From Acaryochloris sp. CCMEE 5410 (GTDB lineage Bacteria > Cyanobacteriota > Cyanobacteriia > Thermosynechococcales > Thermosynechococcaceae), in the NCBI RefSeq assembly GCF_000238775.2, contig NZ_AFEJ02000002.1, positions 1,178,001 through 1,242,000 of the forward strand: a stretch of DNA of 64,000 bases, written 5' to 3'. A program made the position numbers and the translations under genes. Below the pieces are notes generated by a model, which did no database searches, was not told where the DNA came from, and saw only the letters and a list, made by a program, of their open reading frames with translations. Positions 26,594 through 36,453 of the stretch are shown piece by piece. Each line of letters opens with the position of its first letter. Position 1 is the stretch's first letter.

Positions 26594-28747
26594 TTAGTTC
26601 AGCACCTGCATTTGCTTGATCTTCCACTGATCTTGTTCTCGAACAAGCTGATAGCGGACACGATAAGTATCTCCCGTATAGGCATCTGTTGTCTGTTGTC
26701 CACCTTCGAAGACCTTCGCCGTCTCGGTCACCGTTGCCTCGACCGTAGCTTCAGTAGGGCTTTGCTGCGTAATCGCATTAATTTTCAGATCATCAAAGGT
26801 ATATTCCAAGTGGATCTGATTCAGTTGATCCGACTGAGCACCAGCCTTCCATTCAGACAAGCTGGGCTCCGCCAAAATTTTATCCAGAGACGCAATTTGA
26901 TGATCTTTGCCCATTGCCTCAGCTTTTGCCGATTGCCAAGACTGAATAATTTGCCGAGCACTCGTTGTCGTGATTTCTTCGCTAGTAGCTGTCGCAGGAG
27001 CAGGTGTGGGGCTAGCCACTGGCGGACTAGCAGTCGGGCTAACACTGGGGCTTGCAGGAGAAGGAATGGGGTCAGGGCTGGCTGGTTCCGGAGATGGATT
27101 CTCAGCACCTGGAACTGGATCTTCTGGGCGAGAGCACTGACTGATAAGACCAAATAAGGCGAATAAAACCAGTGCAACAGCTCCCGCTGCAAAGAACCAT
27201 CGACGGTATTGCAGTTGCGATCGCGAACGTCGAGTTTTGGAGACACCTTGATTTCCTCGGCCAGCATCATCCGTCTGCAGAGACTCAGCCTTAGGTGCAG
27301 GGGCAGTAGTGGCTGGCATGGAAGATCGTTTTCGAGGACTATCTAGTCCCTTCACCGGAGTTAAAGGCGTAACCTTTTGCGTCGATACTGGCGGTTTTCC
27401 TGGAGGTCTTTGTCGTTTTGCCCCTTGGCGATGAGCAGTCTGTTTCGGCAGACGCCCTTCTCGGGCAGAGCTTAGGGTTTCACTTCCCTGTTTGGCCAAC
27501 AGAGGTAAGTCTGTAGATGTTGTTGAAGCTGGCATCCGAGGCGAGACAGGCTCCGGTGCTAATCCATTGAGATACGCCTGAATATGTTCATCATTGAAAT
27601 AGTTCTGCAAAGACACTTGGGTATCATTAAGATCCCTGAAATAGGGATACACTTCCTGCTGTAACCAGCGTTCTGTATATAGGAACAAGCCTGGGACTAA
27701 ATCTTCAGCCCCTTCAGAATACTGATGAATAAACTCTAATGACTCTTGGTCCCGACTCAAGGGAAGTGTCTGAATCGCAGCCCCCGGCTGGCCTAACAAC
27801 AAATAGCACATTGACTTTTCGACTTGAATATCCTGCCGATCAGCCAACTCCGTCAACGCCGATTTTGCCTGTTGAATAAACTCTGGTTTCCCCTGGGAAC
27901 AGCCTTTAGCAACCAATGCATACACCAATAAGTAACTCGCCACCGCAGACGGGCGTTCACTCTCTTTTATAAAGAGATCTTGCTGTTCTTGTACCGTTAA
28001 ATGACACCGTAATTGCTGAATAAATCGCAGAAAATCGTCAACACTCAATCCCGATAAATCATCTTGCGGCCCGTCGATCCCCCCCCGTTCATCTAACATA
28101 ATTTGGAGAAGAGAAAAACCTTGCTGACGTTTGGCTATATTCTCTTCAGGCTCAGCCAGTAATTCCAAAATACGATAGGGGCGAAGCTTATATAAATCCA
28201 ACTCAATTTCTCGTTGTACCGCAGGAAACAATTGCTCTTGAGTTAGCAACTTCAAACCAGACTGCAAAACGTCTGAAGCCTGTTCAAACTGTTTTTGCTG
28301 CCAACATTCTCGTCCCGCTTCTAAATTCGCTAAAGCCATCGCTAAGATGACATCTTCATCAGACCCATTATTCGCAGACGGCAAACGATTGAGATCAATG
28401 GAACGCTTTAGATATTCGGCTCCTAATTGAGCGATTCGCTCATAATCACTTTGCTCCTGCAAAAGCAATAAAGCACCTACCAACTGAGATTCTTGCAGTT
28501 CCATGCTCCCTATATCCGGAGAGGCAGATTCCGCTAAAATAGACTGGTCATAGGCAGTGCGTGCGTTGGAATCAGATAGCACAGCATGGGCATCTTGTAA
28601 TAGCTGTGTGCGAGCTGCAATTGCTGTTTTAGAGTACTCTTGACGGGGGAGCTGCTGACAACGATCGGCAAATGCTTGTTCAATCTGCTCTGGTGTCGCT
28701 TGAATTGGCACACCCAATATTTGATATAAATCTAAAGGAATACGCAC
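26594..28747 (-). CDS. ftn2: cell division protein Ftn2/ZipN (ARC6 homologue)
   Basis: The 717-residue protein opens with a J-like domain (PLDLYQILGVPIQATPEQIEQAF, to about 75), followed by a helical region with repeated LLQEQ/ADRQ segments, a Pro/Ser/Thr-rich linker with basic stretches, one membrane helix (WFFAAGAVALVLFALFGLI near 520) and a C-terminal DUF4101/IMS domain (QIIQSWQSAKAEAMGKDHQ). This is the cyanobacterial ARC6 homologue that anchors FtsZ at the membrane. Translation starts at GTG 28747, preceded by AAGGA. Only 33-42 bp separate it from lpxD. Confidence 0.93.
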   Translation of the reverse strand: MRIPLDLYQILGVPIQATPEQIEQAFADRCQQLPRQEYSKTAIAARTQLLQDAHAVLSDSNARTAYDQSILAESASPDIGSMELQESQLVGALLLLQEQSDYERIAQLGAEYLKRSIDLNRLPSANNGSDEDVILAMALANLEAGRECWQQKQFEQASDVLQSGLKLLTQEQLFPAVQREIELDLYKLRPYRILELLAEPEENIAKRQQGFSLLQIMLDERGGIDGPQDDLSGLSVDDFLRFIQQLRCHLTVQEQQDLFIKESERPSAVASYLLVYALVAKGCSQGKPEFIQQAKSALTELADRQDIQVEKSMCYLLLGQPGAAIQTLPLSRDQESLEFIHQYSEGAEDLVPGLFLYTERWLQQEVYPYFRDLNDTQVSLQNYFNDEHIQAYLNGLAPEPVSPRMPASTTSTDLPLLAKQGSETLSSAREGRLPKQTAHRQGAKRQRPPGKPPVSTQKVTPLTPVKGLDSPRKRSSMPATTAPAPKAESLQTDDAGRGNQGVSKTRRSRSQLQYRRWFFAAGAVALVLFALFGLISQCSRPEDPVPGAENPSPEPASPDPIPSPASPSVSPTASPPVASPTPAPATATSEEITTTSARQIIQSWQSAKAEAMGKDHQIASLDKILAEPSLSEWKAGAQSDQLNQIHLEYTFDDLKINAITQQSPTEATVEATVTETAKVFEGGQQTTDAYTGDTYRVRYQLVREQDQWKIKQMQVLN

Positions 28748-29045
28748 AATTCAGTATCCTTGTGAGCCATTTACCGGAAGTGAACAACAGATGAGTGACG
28801 AAAATACAAGACAGCAAAGCACTTGAAAATATCATAACCTGCTGCTTGTAAACGTATACTCTATAGAGGTTCAGTAACGTACATTCATAGCAGCTTAACA
28901 AGAAGGTTGACAAATATCAGCTACTCCTTGTCAGTTATGATGTTGGATTATTGAAATCTAAACAATCCCTAATACCAGACCCTGACAGGTGGCTCAATTA
29001 ATTAAGCCTTGGCAACATCATCCCAACTGAGGACACTATACATCA

Positions 29046-30074
29046 ATGGTTCAAGAAAGAGTTCTACCCAAATTTCCCACCCCTACAATCAAGATTACTC
29101 ATGATGAAGGGCTTATCCTATACGAGGATATGGTTTTGGGGCGGGCTTTTGAAGATAAATGTGCCGAGATGTATTACCGCGGCAAGATGTTCGGCTTTGT
29201 CCATCTGTATAACGGTCAAGAGGCTGTTTCTACAGGCATTGCCAAGGCCATGCGTCCAGACGATTTTATTTGCAGCACCTATCGAGATCACGTTCATGCC
29301 CTGAGTGCAGGCGTCCCAGCCCGGCAAGTTATGGCCGAACTATTTGGCAAAGAGACTGGTTGCAGCAAAGGCCGGGGAGGATCAATGCACCTATTCTCCT
29401 CAGAACATAACTTGATCGGTGGCTTTGCATTTGTCGCAGAAGGGATCCCTGTCGCTACTGGTGTTGCCTTTCAAAGCCGCTATCGTCGAGAAGCGATGGG
29501 CGATGAAGCTTCCGATCACGTCACAGCCTGCTTCTTTGGGGATGGTGCGAGTAATAATGGCCAGTTCTTCGAATGCTTAAATATGGCCTCTCTTTGGAAA
29601 TTACCCATCTTGTTCGTGGTGGAAAATAACAAATGGGCGATTGGTATGGCCCACGAACGCGCTAGTTCCGAAACCGAGATTTACAAGAAAGCCAAAGTCT
29701 TTGGCATGGAAGGGGTGGAAGTCGATGGCATGGATGTATTAGCTGTTCGTGAAGTCGCCCAAGCGGCCATTGCTAGAGCCAGAGCCGGTGAGGGGCCAAC
29801 CTTAATCGAAGCATTGACCTATCGCTTTAGAGGCCACTCCCTGGCTGATCCAGATGAACTCAGATCTGCAGCAGAAAAGGAAGAATGGTTAGCCCGAGAC
29901 CCGATTACGAAATTTAAGTCTTACTTAGTTAACCAAAAACTTGCTAAAGAGCAAGAGTTACTTGACATCGACAAGAAAATTCAAACCTTGATTGAAGAAG
30001 CCGTTCAATTCGCAGAGGAAAGCCCTGATCCTAAACCCGAAGATCTGTATCGTTATATCTTTGTAGATGACTAG
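29046..30074 (+). CDS. pdhA: pyruvate dehydrogenase E1 component subunit alpha
   Basis: The 342-residue protein binds thiamine diphosphate ([27 protein letters not shown] motif) and carries the [10 protein letters not shown] phosphorylation-loop region and [10 protein letters not shown] stretch of E1-alpha. It decarboxylates pyruvate with the beta subunit (not in the window), feeding acetyl-CoA. It is divergent from ftn2. Length and motif order are standard. Confidence 0.97.
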   Translation: MVQERVLPKFPTPTIKITHDEGLILYEDMVLGRAFEDKCAEMYYRGKMFGFVHLYNGQEAVSTGIAKAMRPDDFICSTYRDHVHALSAGVPARQVMAELFGKETGCSKGRGGSMHLFSSEHNLIGGFAFVAEGIPVATGVAFQSRYRREAMGDEASDHVTACFFGDGASNNGQFFECLNMASLWKLPILFVVENNKWAIGMAHERASSETEIYKKAKVFGMEGVEVDGMDVLAVREVAQAAIARARAGEGPTLIEALTYRFRGHSLADPDELRSAAEKEEWLARDPITKFKSYLVNQKLAKEQELLDIDKKIQTLIEEAVQFAEESPDPKPEDLYRYIFVDD

Positions 30075-30195
30075 CCTAGCTAGGCTAAATCGATCGCAAC
30101 GCCTATTTGAACAGCTTGTCCTTTTTAGATTCAACAAAGATCATCACCCAACCCCAATATGCATGGCAATCAGGTTGCAAGCAAGGAGTATTTAA

Positions 30196-30609
30196 ATGCC
30201 TCCAAGAAACCCGATTCCTACGGTTGATATCATCATTGAGATGTGGGATAGACCTCATCGCCCTATTATTTTGATCGAGCGCCAAAACCCTCCCTATGGT
30301 TGGGCACTACCAGGCGGCTATGTCGATTATGGAGAATCAGTAGAAGCTGCAGCCATTAGAGAAGCTAAAGAAGAAACTTGTCTAAAGATTGATTTACTAG
30401 ACCAGTTTCATGTCTATTCAGCTCCTAATCGGGATCCACGTCAACACACTTTAAGTGTGGTATTTCTTGCAAAAGCAATGGGGGAACCCGTTGCTGCTGA
30501 TGATGCAAAAACATTAAGGATATTTGAGCTGTGGCAGATTCCAGACCAACTCTGCTTTGACCATAATCAAATTCTCATGGACTACCGAATGCATCGATTT
30601 CAACATTAA
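30196..30609 (+). CDS. Nudix hydrolase
   Basis: The 137-residue protein has the Nudix box [23 protein letters not shown] (G-x5-E-x7-RE-x-x-EE). The final small residue is Cys instead of the usual Gly. PTVDIIIEM at the start and [15 protein letters not shown] resemble ADP-ribose or nucleoside-diphosphate pyrophosphatase subfamilies. AAGGAG precedes the ATG. The substrate is not clear from sequence. It does not overlap pdhA. Confidence 0.92.
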   Translation: MPPRNPIPTVDIIIEMWDRPHRPIILIERQNPPYGWALPGGYVDYGESVEAAAIREAKEETCLKIDLLDQFHVYSAPNRDPRQHTLSVVFLAKAMGEPVAADDAKTLRIFELWQIPDQLCFDHNQILMDYRMHRFQH

Positions 30610-30682
30610 TGTATTCATATTCTGGCCTAAACCAGCTATGAAACGTCACTACGCTCAGTTTTAAATTACTTTAAGTTTTAAA

Positions 30683-31480
30683 TTACTGATTTTCGTTCGG
30701 GAATTGTATCTTGACTACATTATTTTCAGTGATGATGACCTGGGCACCTAATTTCTCGATCTCGGCTATAGATCGTTGTCGAGTCTCGTCGTCTACAGCG
30801 TTGCGAAAAATCATCATCCATGCACTTATGCGAACATTTTTACTGTCTGGATTTTGGCTTAGGAACTTGGCTGTTTGGGTTACAATCGCGCTAATTCTTT
30901 GGGCTTCAGGATCAGGATTGTTTTTAGCCCACTTAGCCGCTTGCAAATATGAATTCTTAGCTGCTTGATTATTGCCTAAAAATAGTAACTCATCCGAAGC
31001 TTTTGATATCCAGATCGTATATGCATTAGGTGAGCTTTCAGGGGAGAGTGATTGCAATCCCTGATTTATTAGCTTTACAGATTTATCTGGCCGCCCTGCA
31101 AAAATTGAAGTAGCGGGAGACATAAATTTATAGGGTTCTGTAAATTGCGGGTTGCGATCGACAAATATTTCAAAATAATCAGTGCTCAACGCATACCCAA
31201 CTTGCTTTCGAGCTTTTTGATCGCCAAAATACTGCAAAAAACGCAAAAAAGCCCAATCTGCAATCACATTATCATATCCAAACTTTGGCATTCGCTTAAG
31301 AAATTGCAAGTTGGCTTTTTCTTTATTAGTTTCGCGTATATAAAAGGATTTTGGTTGAGCTTTATTTTCTTGAGCCTCAACTTCTTCTAATGCCGAGAAC
31401 TGTAGCAATGAAACACCTACCGCACAAATGGCAGTAAGTGTTGGCGCAATTAATTTCTTTAACAAGGTTGAACTTAGCAT
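30683..31480 (-). CDS. pilin-linked TPR-like exported protein
   Basis: The 265-residue protein has an N-terminal hydrophobic signal/anchor (LLKKLIAPTLTAICAVGVSLLQF) and an all-helical body with tetratricopeptide-like spacing (KLINQGLQSLSPES, SKASDELLFLGNNQAAKNSYLQAAKWAKN, SAIVTQTAKFLSQNPDS). I do not recognise a named family. It follows a type IV pilin gene at a 41-bp gap on the same strand, so a role in pilus function or export is plausible. The open frame extends to TTG 31528 inside the pilin gene; ATG at 31480 is preferred. Confidence 0.8.
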   Translation of the reverse strand: MLSSTLLKKLIAPTLTAICAVGVSLLQFSALEEVEAQENKAQPKSFYIRETNKEKANLQFLKRMPKFGYDNVIADWAFLRFLQYFGDQKARKQVGYALSTDYFEIFVDRNPQFTEPYKFMSPATSIFAGRPDKSVKLINQGLQSLSPESSPNAYTIWISKASDELLFLGNNQAAKNSYLQAAKWAKNNPDPEAQRISAIVTQTAKFLSQNPDSKNVRISAWMMIFRNAVDDETRQRSIAEIEKLGAQVIITENNVVKIQFPNENQ

Positions 31481-31521
31481 TGTGAAGGATGCTGTTAAAA
31501 AAATACTAGCTACTATGAACG

Positions 31522-31998
31522 TTAACAACTCGGTGGAGTAGCAATAGTACCACCACCAGGGGCAGGCTGTTCTTCGAGCGTAACACTAGTTGTAGCTAGG
31601 CTACCTAAAACAACATTTGCATTCGTACACCCTGTGATTGCAGTCAAGGTTTCGTTAGTCGGAGTTGCTCTAAACTCAGCTAGCGTTGAATTAGTAGTGC
31701 CAAACGAGTATGAATAGTCATCAGTTGTTAAGGGAATGCCGATCCCTAGTAAATTCATATTATTTGAAAAAGTTGCACTCTCCAATCGGTAAACCTGTTG
31801 TGCTCGGTTAACTGCACCAATTTGACTTTTTGCTGCAGACTGTCGTGATTTATTAGCCTGACCTAGCATAGAAGGCAATGCAACACCAGCTAATATAGCA
31901 ACAATCACAATCGTGACTAATAATTCTATCAGAGTAAAACCCTGAGAATTATTATGCTTCATTAATTTTGACAAGAGTCGAGAATGATAGTGAGACAT
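31522..31998 (-). CDS. type IV pilin-like protein
   Basis: The 158-residue protein has a class III leader with the prepilin peptidase site in NSQG-FTLIELLVTIVIVAILAGVALPS, then an N-terminal alpha helix and a C-terminal domain with one Cys near NANV and a C-terminal Cys (PPSC) likely forming a disulphide (GCTNAN...SC). Cyanobacterial pilins are surface fibres for motility and DNA uptake. It resembles the second pilin (32918-33382) in its first 75 residues, including QSAAKSQIGAVNRAQQVYRLE, but its C-terminal half is different. Confidence 0.93.
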   Translation of the reverse strand: MSHYHSRLLSKLMKHNNSQGFTLIELLVTIVIVAILAGVALPSMLGQANKSRQSAAKSQIGAVNRAQQVYRLESATFSNNMNLLGIGIPLTTDDYSYSFGTTNSTLAEFRATPTNETLTAITGCTNANVVLGSLATTSVTLEEQPAPGGGTIATPPSC

Positions 31999-32814
31999 TG
32001 GTTGTGAGCTTGCAATCTAGTAGCTAGTTTTCGATTAATAATTTCTGAGAGCAAAAAATATTTAAATACTTTTTATAAGGATAGTTTATCAAAGGAAAAG
32101 TTCAGATCCTTTTCCTTAAGAATGAACAATCAAATAGCAGGGATAAATATCCTTATACAGCCAAGAAAATGACAGGGAGAATCAAGTAAATAACTATTAT
32201 TTCCCCTCTTATGTTTATAATTTAACTTATTTCTATAATCAATGAAATCAGTGTAATCACGGTCATAACAAGAAGGATAATCTTAGATAAATAGAACGTG
32301 CATTACAGAGAAAGGATACTGAAGATTCATTAAAAAGAATCCTTTACCCTTATATAAGGGAGATCTCAAGCATGGTTATTCTTTGATTTTCAAAAAATCT
32401 AATTCAACATATTTCTAAAGCAGATTTACAAAGTATTCTAAAAAAACCTAAATCTCTTACCTAAAAATAAATAAGGCATCTATACACTCGATTAAATTTA
32501 ATCACTCACATAGATCTTTTTTAGAGAGAGTTTCAGCGACTTAATAAACTAGCTTTTATTAATTTAATTTTAATAAAGTTCCAGTCATTTAATCCAGAAG
32601 ATATTCACAAGAAGCATCTAGAATAAATTCGATAGAACTACCCTTCATGAAAAATGTATTTAAAATTAATTCCCCAAACATATATCCAGAAGATTAAAAT
32701 AGGGAATAAAACCTAAAAGGTAAAAGTCTAGAACTTTTAGTGGCAAGTTTACTTACTACAAAACTTGCTGCGATTTTTTACACTCTCAAAATGATACATC
32801 CTCTATTTAAAGCA
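31999..32814. other. long AT-rich intergenic region between two pilin genes
   Basis: No ORF with protein-like content was found. The region is very AT-rich and may carry the promoter and leader of the 158-aa pilin gene downstream (leftward). It shows no tRNA-like or repeated unit that I could see. Confidence 0.4.
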
Positions 32815-32854
32815 ACTCAGACTTAGAGCTAAAAATCTTACTCTAAGCCTGAGT
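32815..32854 (-). terminator. hairpin downstream of pilin gene
   Basis: ACTCAGACTTAGAG (32815-32828) and CTCTAAGCCTGAGT (32841-32854) pair with a 12-nt loop. In the leftward (pilin) transcript the one mismatch is a G-U wobble, giving 14 continuous pairs, whereas in the rightward strand it is an A-C mismatch. This supports function in the leftward pilin transcript. Confidence 0.6.
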
Positions 32855-32917
32855 CGGGTGGATTATTGCATTGATTCAACAATCACCAAATCAATTTATC
32901 GCTGAGCTAGGTCAGAA

Positions 32918-33382
32918 TTAGCAGCCTGCGGCAGGAGCAGCGGCATTACCAGGGTTCTCAGCAATCTCAGAATCAGTAGTACCTGTAGCAGCGTCTACGG
33001 ACACACAACCACGATAGGCAGATAGACCTGAGCCAGTATCAATAGGTACAGCTGTAGTTTCACCTGCAATAGCTGTTGATACAGCAATCGCAATGGTGTA
33101 ATCTTCAGTGCTAGCGTCAGCAATTTGCAAGTCAGCATATGCAGGAGCAAATTGGGGAGCTTCCAATCGGTAAGCTTGCTGGGCACGGTTAACAGCACCC
33201 ACTTGGCTTTGGGCAGCAGATTGTCTTGCTCTATTAGCTTGGTTGAGCATGGAAGGTAGAGCTACAGCAGCCAAAATACCGATGATGATTACAACAACCA
33301 AAAGTTCAATTAGAGTAAAACCTTTGTTGCCTTTCTTATTTGCGAAGTGCTGGATGAGTTTGGCTTGTAGATTAGTCTTCAT
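32918..33382 (-). CDS. pilA: major type IV pilin-like protein
   Basis: The 154-residue protein has the processing site NKG-FTLIELLVVVIIIGILAAVALPS and a C-terminal domain with Cys near YRGC and the C-terminal GC. Length and motif match cyanobacterial PilA. An AGAG-rich stretch precedes the ATG. The leader is 22 residues and contains Gln/Lys-rich sequence, longer than for proteobacterial PilA, as usual in cyanobacteria. It is the upstream member of the pilin pair. Confidence 0.93.
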   Translation of the reverse strand: MKTNLQAKLIQHFANKKGNKGFTLIELLVVVIIIGILAAVALPSMLNQANRARQSAAQSQVGAVNRAQQAYRLEAPQFAPAYADLQIADASTEDYTIAIAVSTAIAGETTAVPIDTGSGLSAYRGCVSVDAATGTTDSEIAENPGNAAAPAAGC

Positions 33383-33642
33383 AGTTGTAAAGTCTCTCTT
33401 TGGGTATTGGATTCAAGTCTTTTTCGCTCCCAAATATACATTACCCATTCCTAAAACTTTTCATATCAAGTTGGAGACCGTTTTAACAAAGTTCAGTGTA
33501 TATACAGAGATATCTCATATGCATTTTCCTAAGAGAATGAAGTACTTCCCTAAAAACACGGAATTTCTGACTGATTAATTCCAATACGGTTTCCCTTCAA
33601 CCCTCCACTCAAACTGGTAGCTACCAGAAAAGTCCTGAGTCT

Positions 33643-33650
33643 CGCTTGAG
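33643..33650. repeat. 8-bp target-site duplication, left copy
   Basis: CGCTTGAG borders the left end of the IS at 33651 and is repeated at 34715-34722. Confidence 0.85.
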
Positions 33651-34714
33651 GGCACTGTTCATTTAAGAAGTGACTGCTAGGATGATTCTGCAGTATCAGT
33701 TTTAGAGCAATGCAATGCATCCATTGTCAAAGCGAAAATGTCGTTAAGAACGGAACTAAGACGCTGAAAACAGCTCAAGTGGTTCAGTACTTTCTGTGCA
33801 AAGACTGTGGTCGTCGCTTTAACGAGCGTAGTGGGACGCCGATGGCGAGATTGAGAACGCCAGTAGAGACGATATCAATGGCCATCAATGCCCGCACCGA
33901 AGGCCTAGGGATTAGAGCTGCGGGGAGAGTGCTCGGAAAATCACCCAACAGTATTATCCTTTGGAAGAAGCGTTTATCAGCGCAATTATCAAACTTCTCC
34001 CCTCCTTCTCCCCAAGCAGCAGAGGTCACAATTGAAGGCGATGAAGTGTACCCCCGCGTAGGTGAAAATCTTCCCCCCCTGGCTCAGTGAAGGTTGGACC
34101 ATTCATTTCATCGACCGTGAGAGTCGCTATTGGTTCGAGGCTCGCGCGGGTCTTAAGGATGAATCATTATTGAGAAAAGTGTCAAAGCTGCTTGGGATTG
34201 GGCTAAACCCAGTTCATCGATTCGTTGGTTCACAGATGGAGAACGTCGATACTCCAAGGTATTGTGGAAGCTAGCGAGTACTTACTTGCCCAGGAGTACC
34301 ACGACCCAGGCCTATCCTTTCGCAAAGTATGGCGAGCGGGTTTAGAGGTGGCAATGAAGATCAAAGGGTCTCAAGGAAACCTCGGGTAATGTGGGTTAAT
34401 CGAGAGCATCCTTATACGGCCATTAGCCCCAAGAGCGATGTCCATGCCAATCATCTTGAAGCCCTCCACAGTTCTTTGAGACGACGGGCTAGCGGTTATC
34501 GTAGACGCCAGAACCACTATGCCAAACCGTTGAGGGATTACAAAGAGCGCTGAATGTGCAGCGATTGATTCACAATTGGTGTCGTGCTCACTACAGCCAT
34601 GGATACCAGCGAACCCCAGCAATGGTGATGGGATTTATCCAAAGGCCCGTTAAGATTGGCGAAGTGTTGGCAGTCAGAGCTTTTGAATGCCTCACTTCTT
34701 AACTGAACAGTGCC
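33651..34714 (+). mobile_element. IS1-like insertion sequence with intact ends and broken transposase
   Basis: The 1064-bp element has ends GGCACTGTTCATTTAAGAAG... (33651-33673) and the complement of 34692-34714 (GGCACTGTTCAGTTAAGAAG...), identical at 22 of 23 positions. An identical 8-bp target duplication (CGCTTGAG) lies on both sides. The ends and 8-bp duplication also resemble IS6-family elements (GGCACTG), but the zinc-ribbon transposase is of the IS1 type. The family call is therefore provisional. Confidence 0.88.
33710..34702 (+). pseudogene. IS1-like transposase, several frameshifts
   Basis: Fragments in different frames together make one transposase. The zinc-ribbon start (CIHCQSENVVKNG..CKDCGRRFNE), helix-turn-helix (LGIRAAGRVLGKSPNSIILW) and EGDEVYPRVGENLP read to about 34080, where a run of seven C moves the frame to SEGWTIHFIDRESRYW. 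A second break near 34180 restores AAWDWAKP..WFTDGERRYSK, and another near 34390 leads to MWVNREHPYTAIS and the C-terminal IHNWCRAHYSHGYQRTPAM. The gene is inactive. Confidence 0.9.
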
Positions 34715-34722
34715 CGCTTGAG
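34715..34722. repeat. 8-bp target-site duplication, right copy
   Basis: CGCTTGAG repeats the left flank at 33643-33650. Confidence 0.85.
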
Positions 34723-34859
34723 AGTGAACCTGTGTCATGGGGATAAGACCCATAAATGCTGAGGTATAAACTTGAGTGGTGTATATACGAAATGGTTGGG
34801 GCGACTCAAGATACAACATTGAAATTTATCAAAATACCAAGATTACAGGGACTCAACAT

Positions 34860-36386
34860 ATGCTGGCTCGAGTATGGAGCTCATCTTTAATTGGCATTGA
34901 AGCAATCAAGGTAGGGGTAGAAGTAGACGTATCTGGCGGATTGCCTGGAATCGTAATTGTAGGCTTACCTGATACGGCAGTCCAAGAATCGAGAGAAAGA
35001 GTAAAAGCGGCATTACGGAATTCTGGCTTAGCATTTCCTATGCGCCGAATTGTGATTAACTTAACCCCTGCCGATTTACGTAAAGAAGGTCCCAGTTTTG
35101 ATTTGCCAATTAGTATAGGCATCTTAGCTGCGTCTGATCAGATTAATCCCCAGCTCTTAGGGGATTTCTTGTTTCTAGGGGAGGTTTCACTCGATGGTGC
35201 CCTCAGACCGGTTACGGGTGTGTTACCCATCGCTGCTGCTGCGAAACAAATGGGATTTGTGGGTTTAGTTGTACCTTACAAGAACGCCCAAGAAGCAGCT
35301 GTTGTAAAGGGCCTAGCCGTCTATGGCTTTGAGTCTTTATCTGAAGTGAGTAATTTTTTAAACAATCCTGATGAAGTTCAGCCCTTTCGAGAAGAAGACA
35401 AAGCTAATGATAAGCAAAGACAGTATCATCTTGATTTGAGAGATGTAAAAGGGCAGGCTCATGCCCGACGAGCCCTGGAAATTGCAGCTGCGGGCGGGCA
35501 TAACTTAATATTCGTTGGACCACCAGGCAGTGGTAAAACAATGCTGGCTCGGCGACTACCAGGTATTCTTCCTCCTCTAGAATTCAACGAGGCATTAGAG
35601 GTTACTAAAATTCATTCGGTGGCAGGTTTATTGAGAGATCAAGGTCAGTTATTGCGTCAAAGGCCATTCCGATCTCCCCATCATTCTGCATCTGGCCCCG
35701 CATTGGTGGGAGGAGGCAGTTTTCCCAAACCAGGAGAAATCTCTTTAGCCCATCGGGGCGTTCTGTTTTTAGATGAATTAACGGAATTCAAAAGAGATGT
35801 CTTGGAATTTTTACGTCAGCCATTGGAGGATGGTTTTGTCAGCATTTCCAGAGCGAGACAGTCGGTTACCTTCCCGGCTCAGTTCACATTGGTAGCCAGT
35901 ACTAATCCTTGTCCGTGTGGATACTATGCTGATCCGATACAAGCTTGTACCTGCTCACCTCGACAGCGAGAAACCTATTGGGCTAAATTATCAGGTCCTT
36001 TAATGGATCGCATTGATTTACAAGTGGCTGTCAATCGTCTGAAACCCGAAGAAATTACTCAGCAAAGCAAGGGAGAAGAATCGGCTCCAATTCGAGAGCG
36101 AGTCAAAGCAGCCCATCAACTGGCTACGTATCGGTTTGAGGCTGAATCCAATTTACATAGTAATGCGCAGATGAATAGCCAACAGTTACGCCAATGGTGC
36201 CAGCTGAATGATGCAACACGGCAATTACTAGAAACTGCAATTAGTCGCCTAGGTCTATCAGCACGGGCAACCGATCGCATTCTTAAGGTTGCGCGAACGA
36301 TTGCTGACTTAGCAAATTCATCTAGTCTAGAAACCCCTCATGTTGCAGAGGCGATTCAATATCGGACCATTGATCGGCTCCAATAG
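34860..36386 (+). CDS. comM: YifB/ComM family AAA ATPase
   Basis: The 508-residue protein has an N-terminal ChlI-like Lon-type domain (VEVDVSGGLPGIVIVGLPDTAV), a Walker A loop GPPGSGKTMLARRLPGILPPL, a Mg-chelatase-type central domain (FRSPHHSASGPALVGGG, Walker B VLFLDELTEF) and the Cys-containing TNPCPCGYYADPIQACTC insertion. ComM is a hexameric helicase that aids branch migration of incoming DNA during natural transformation. The open frame extends to 34776, but ATG at 34860 (MLARVWSSSL) matches family starts. Pilin genes nearby fit a competence role. Confidence 0.93.
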   Translation: MLARVWSSSLIGIEAIKVGVEVDVSGGLPGIVIVGLPDTAVQESRERVKAALRNSGLAFPMRRIVINLTPADLRKEGPSFDLPISIGILAASDQINPQLLGDFLFLGEVSLDGALRPVTGVLPIAAAAKQMGFVGLVVPYKNAQEAAVVKGLAVYGFESLSEVSNFLNNPDEVQPFREEDKANDKQRQYHLDLRDVKGQAHARRALEIAAAGGHNLIFVGPPGSGKTMLARRLPGILPPLEFNEALEVTKIHSVAGLLRDQGQLLRQRPFRSPHHSASGPALVGGGSFPKPGEISLAHRGVLFLDELTEFKRDVLEFLRQPLEDGFVSISRARQSVTFPAQFTLVASTNPCPCGYYADPIQACTCSPRQRETYWAKLSGPLMDRIDLQVAVNRLKPEEITQQSKGEESAPIRERVKAAHQLATYRFEAESNLHSNAQMNSQQLRQWCQLNDATRQLLETAISRLGLSARATDRILKVARTIADLANSSSLETPHVAEAIQYRTIDRLQ

Positions 36387-36453
36387 GCAAGGCAGAAAAG
36401 AGCGGGGATGCTAAGGAGCTAATAAGCAGCCTGTTGTGTTGTAAATGTCAGAG

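Noticed and set aside
33651-34714. IS6-family assignment from the GGCACTG tips
   Set aside because: The transposase fragments carry an N-terminal zinc ribbon and an IS1-like core.
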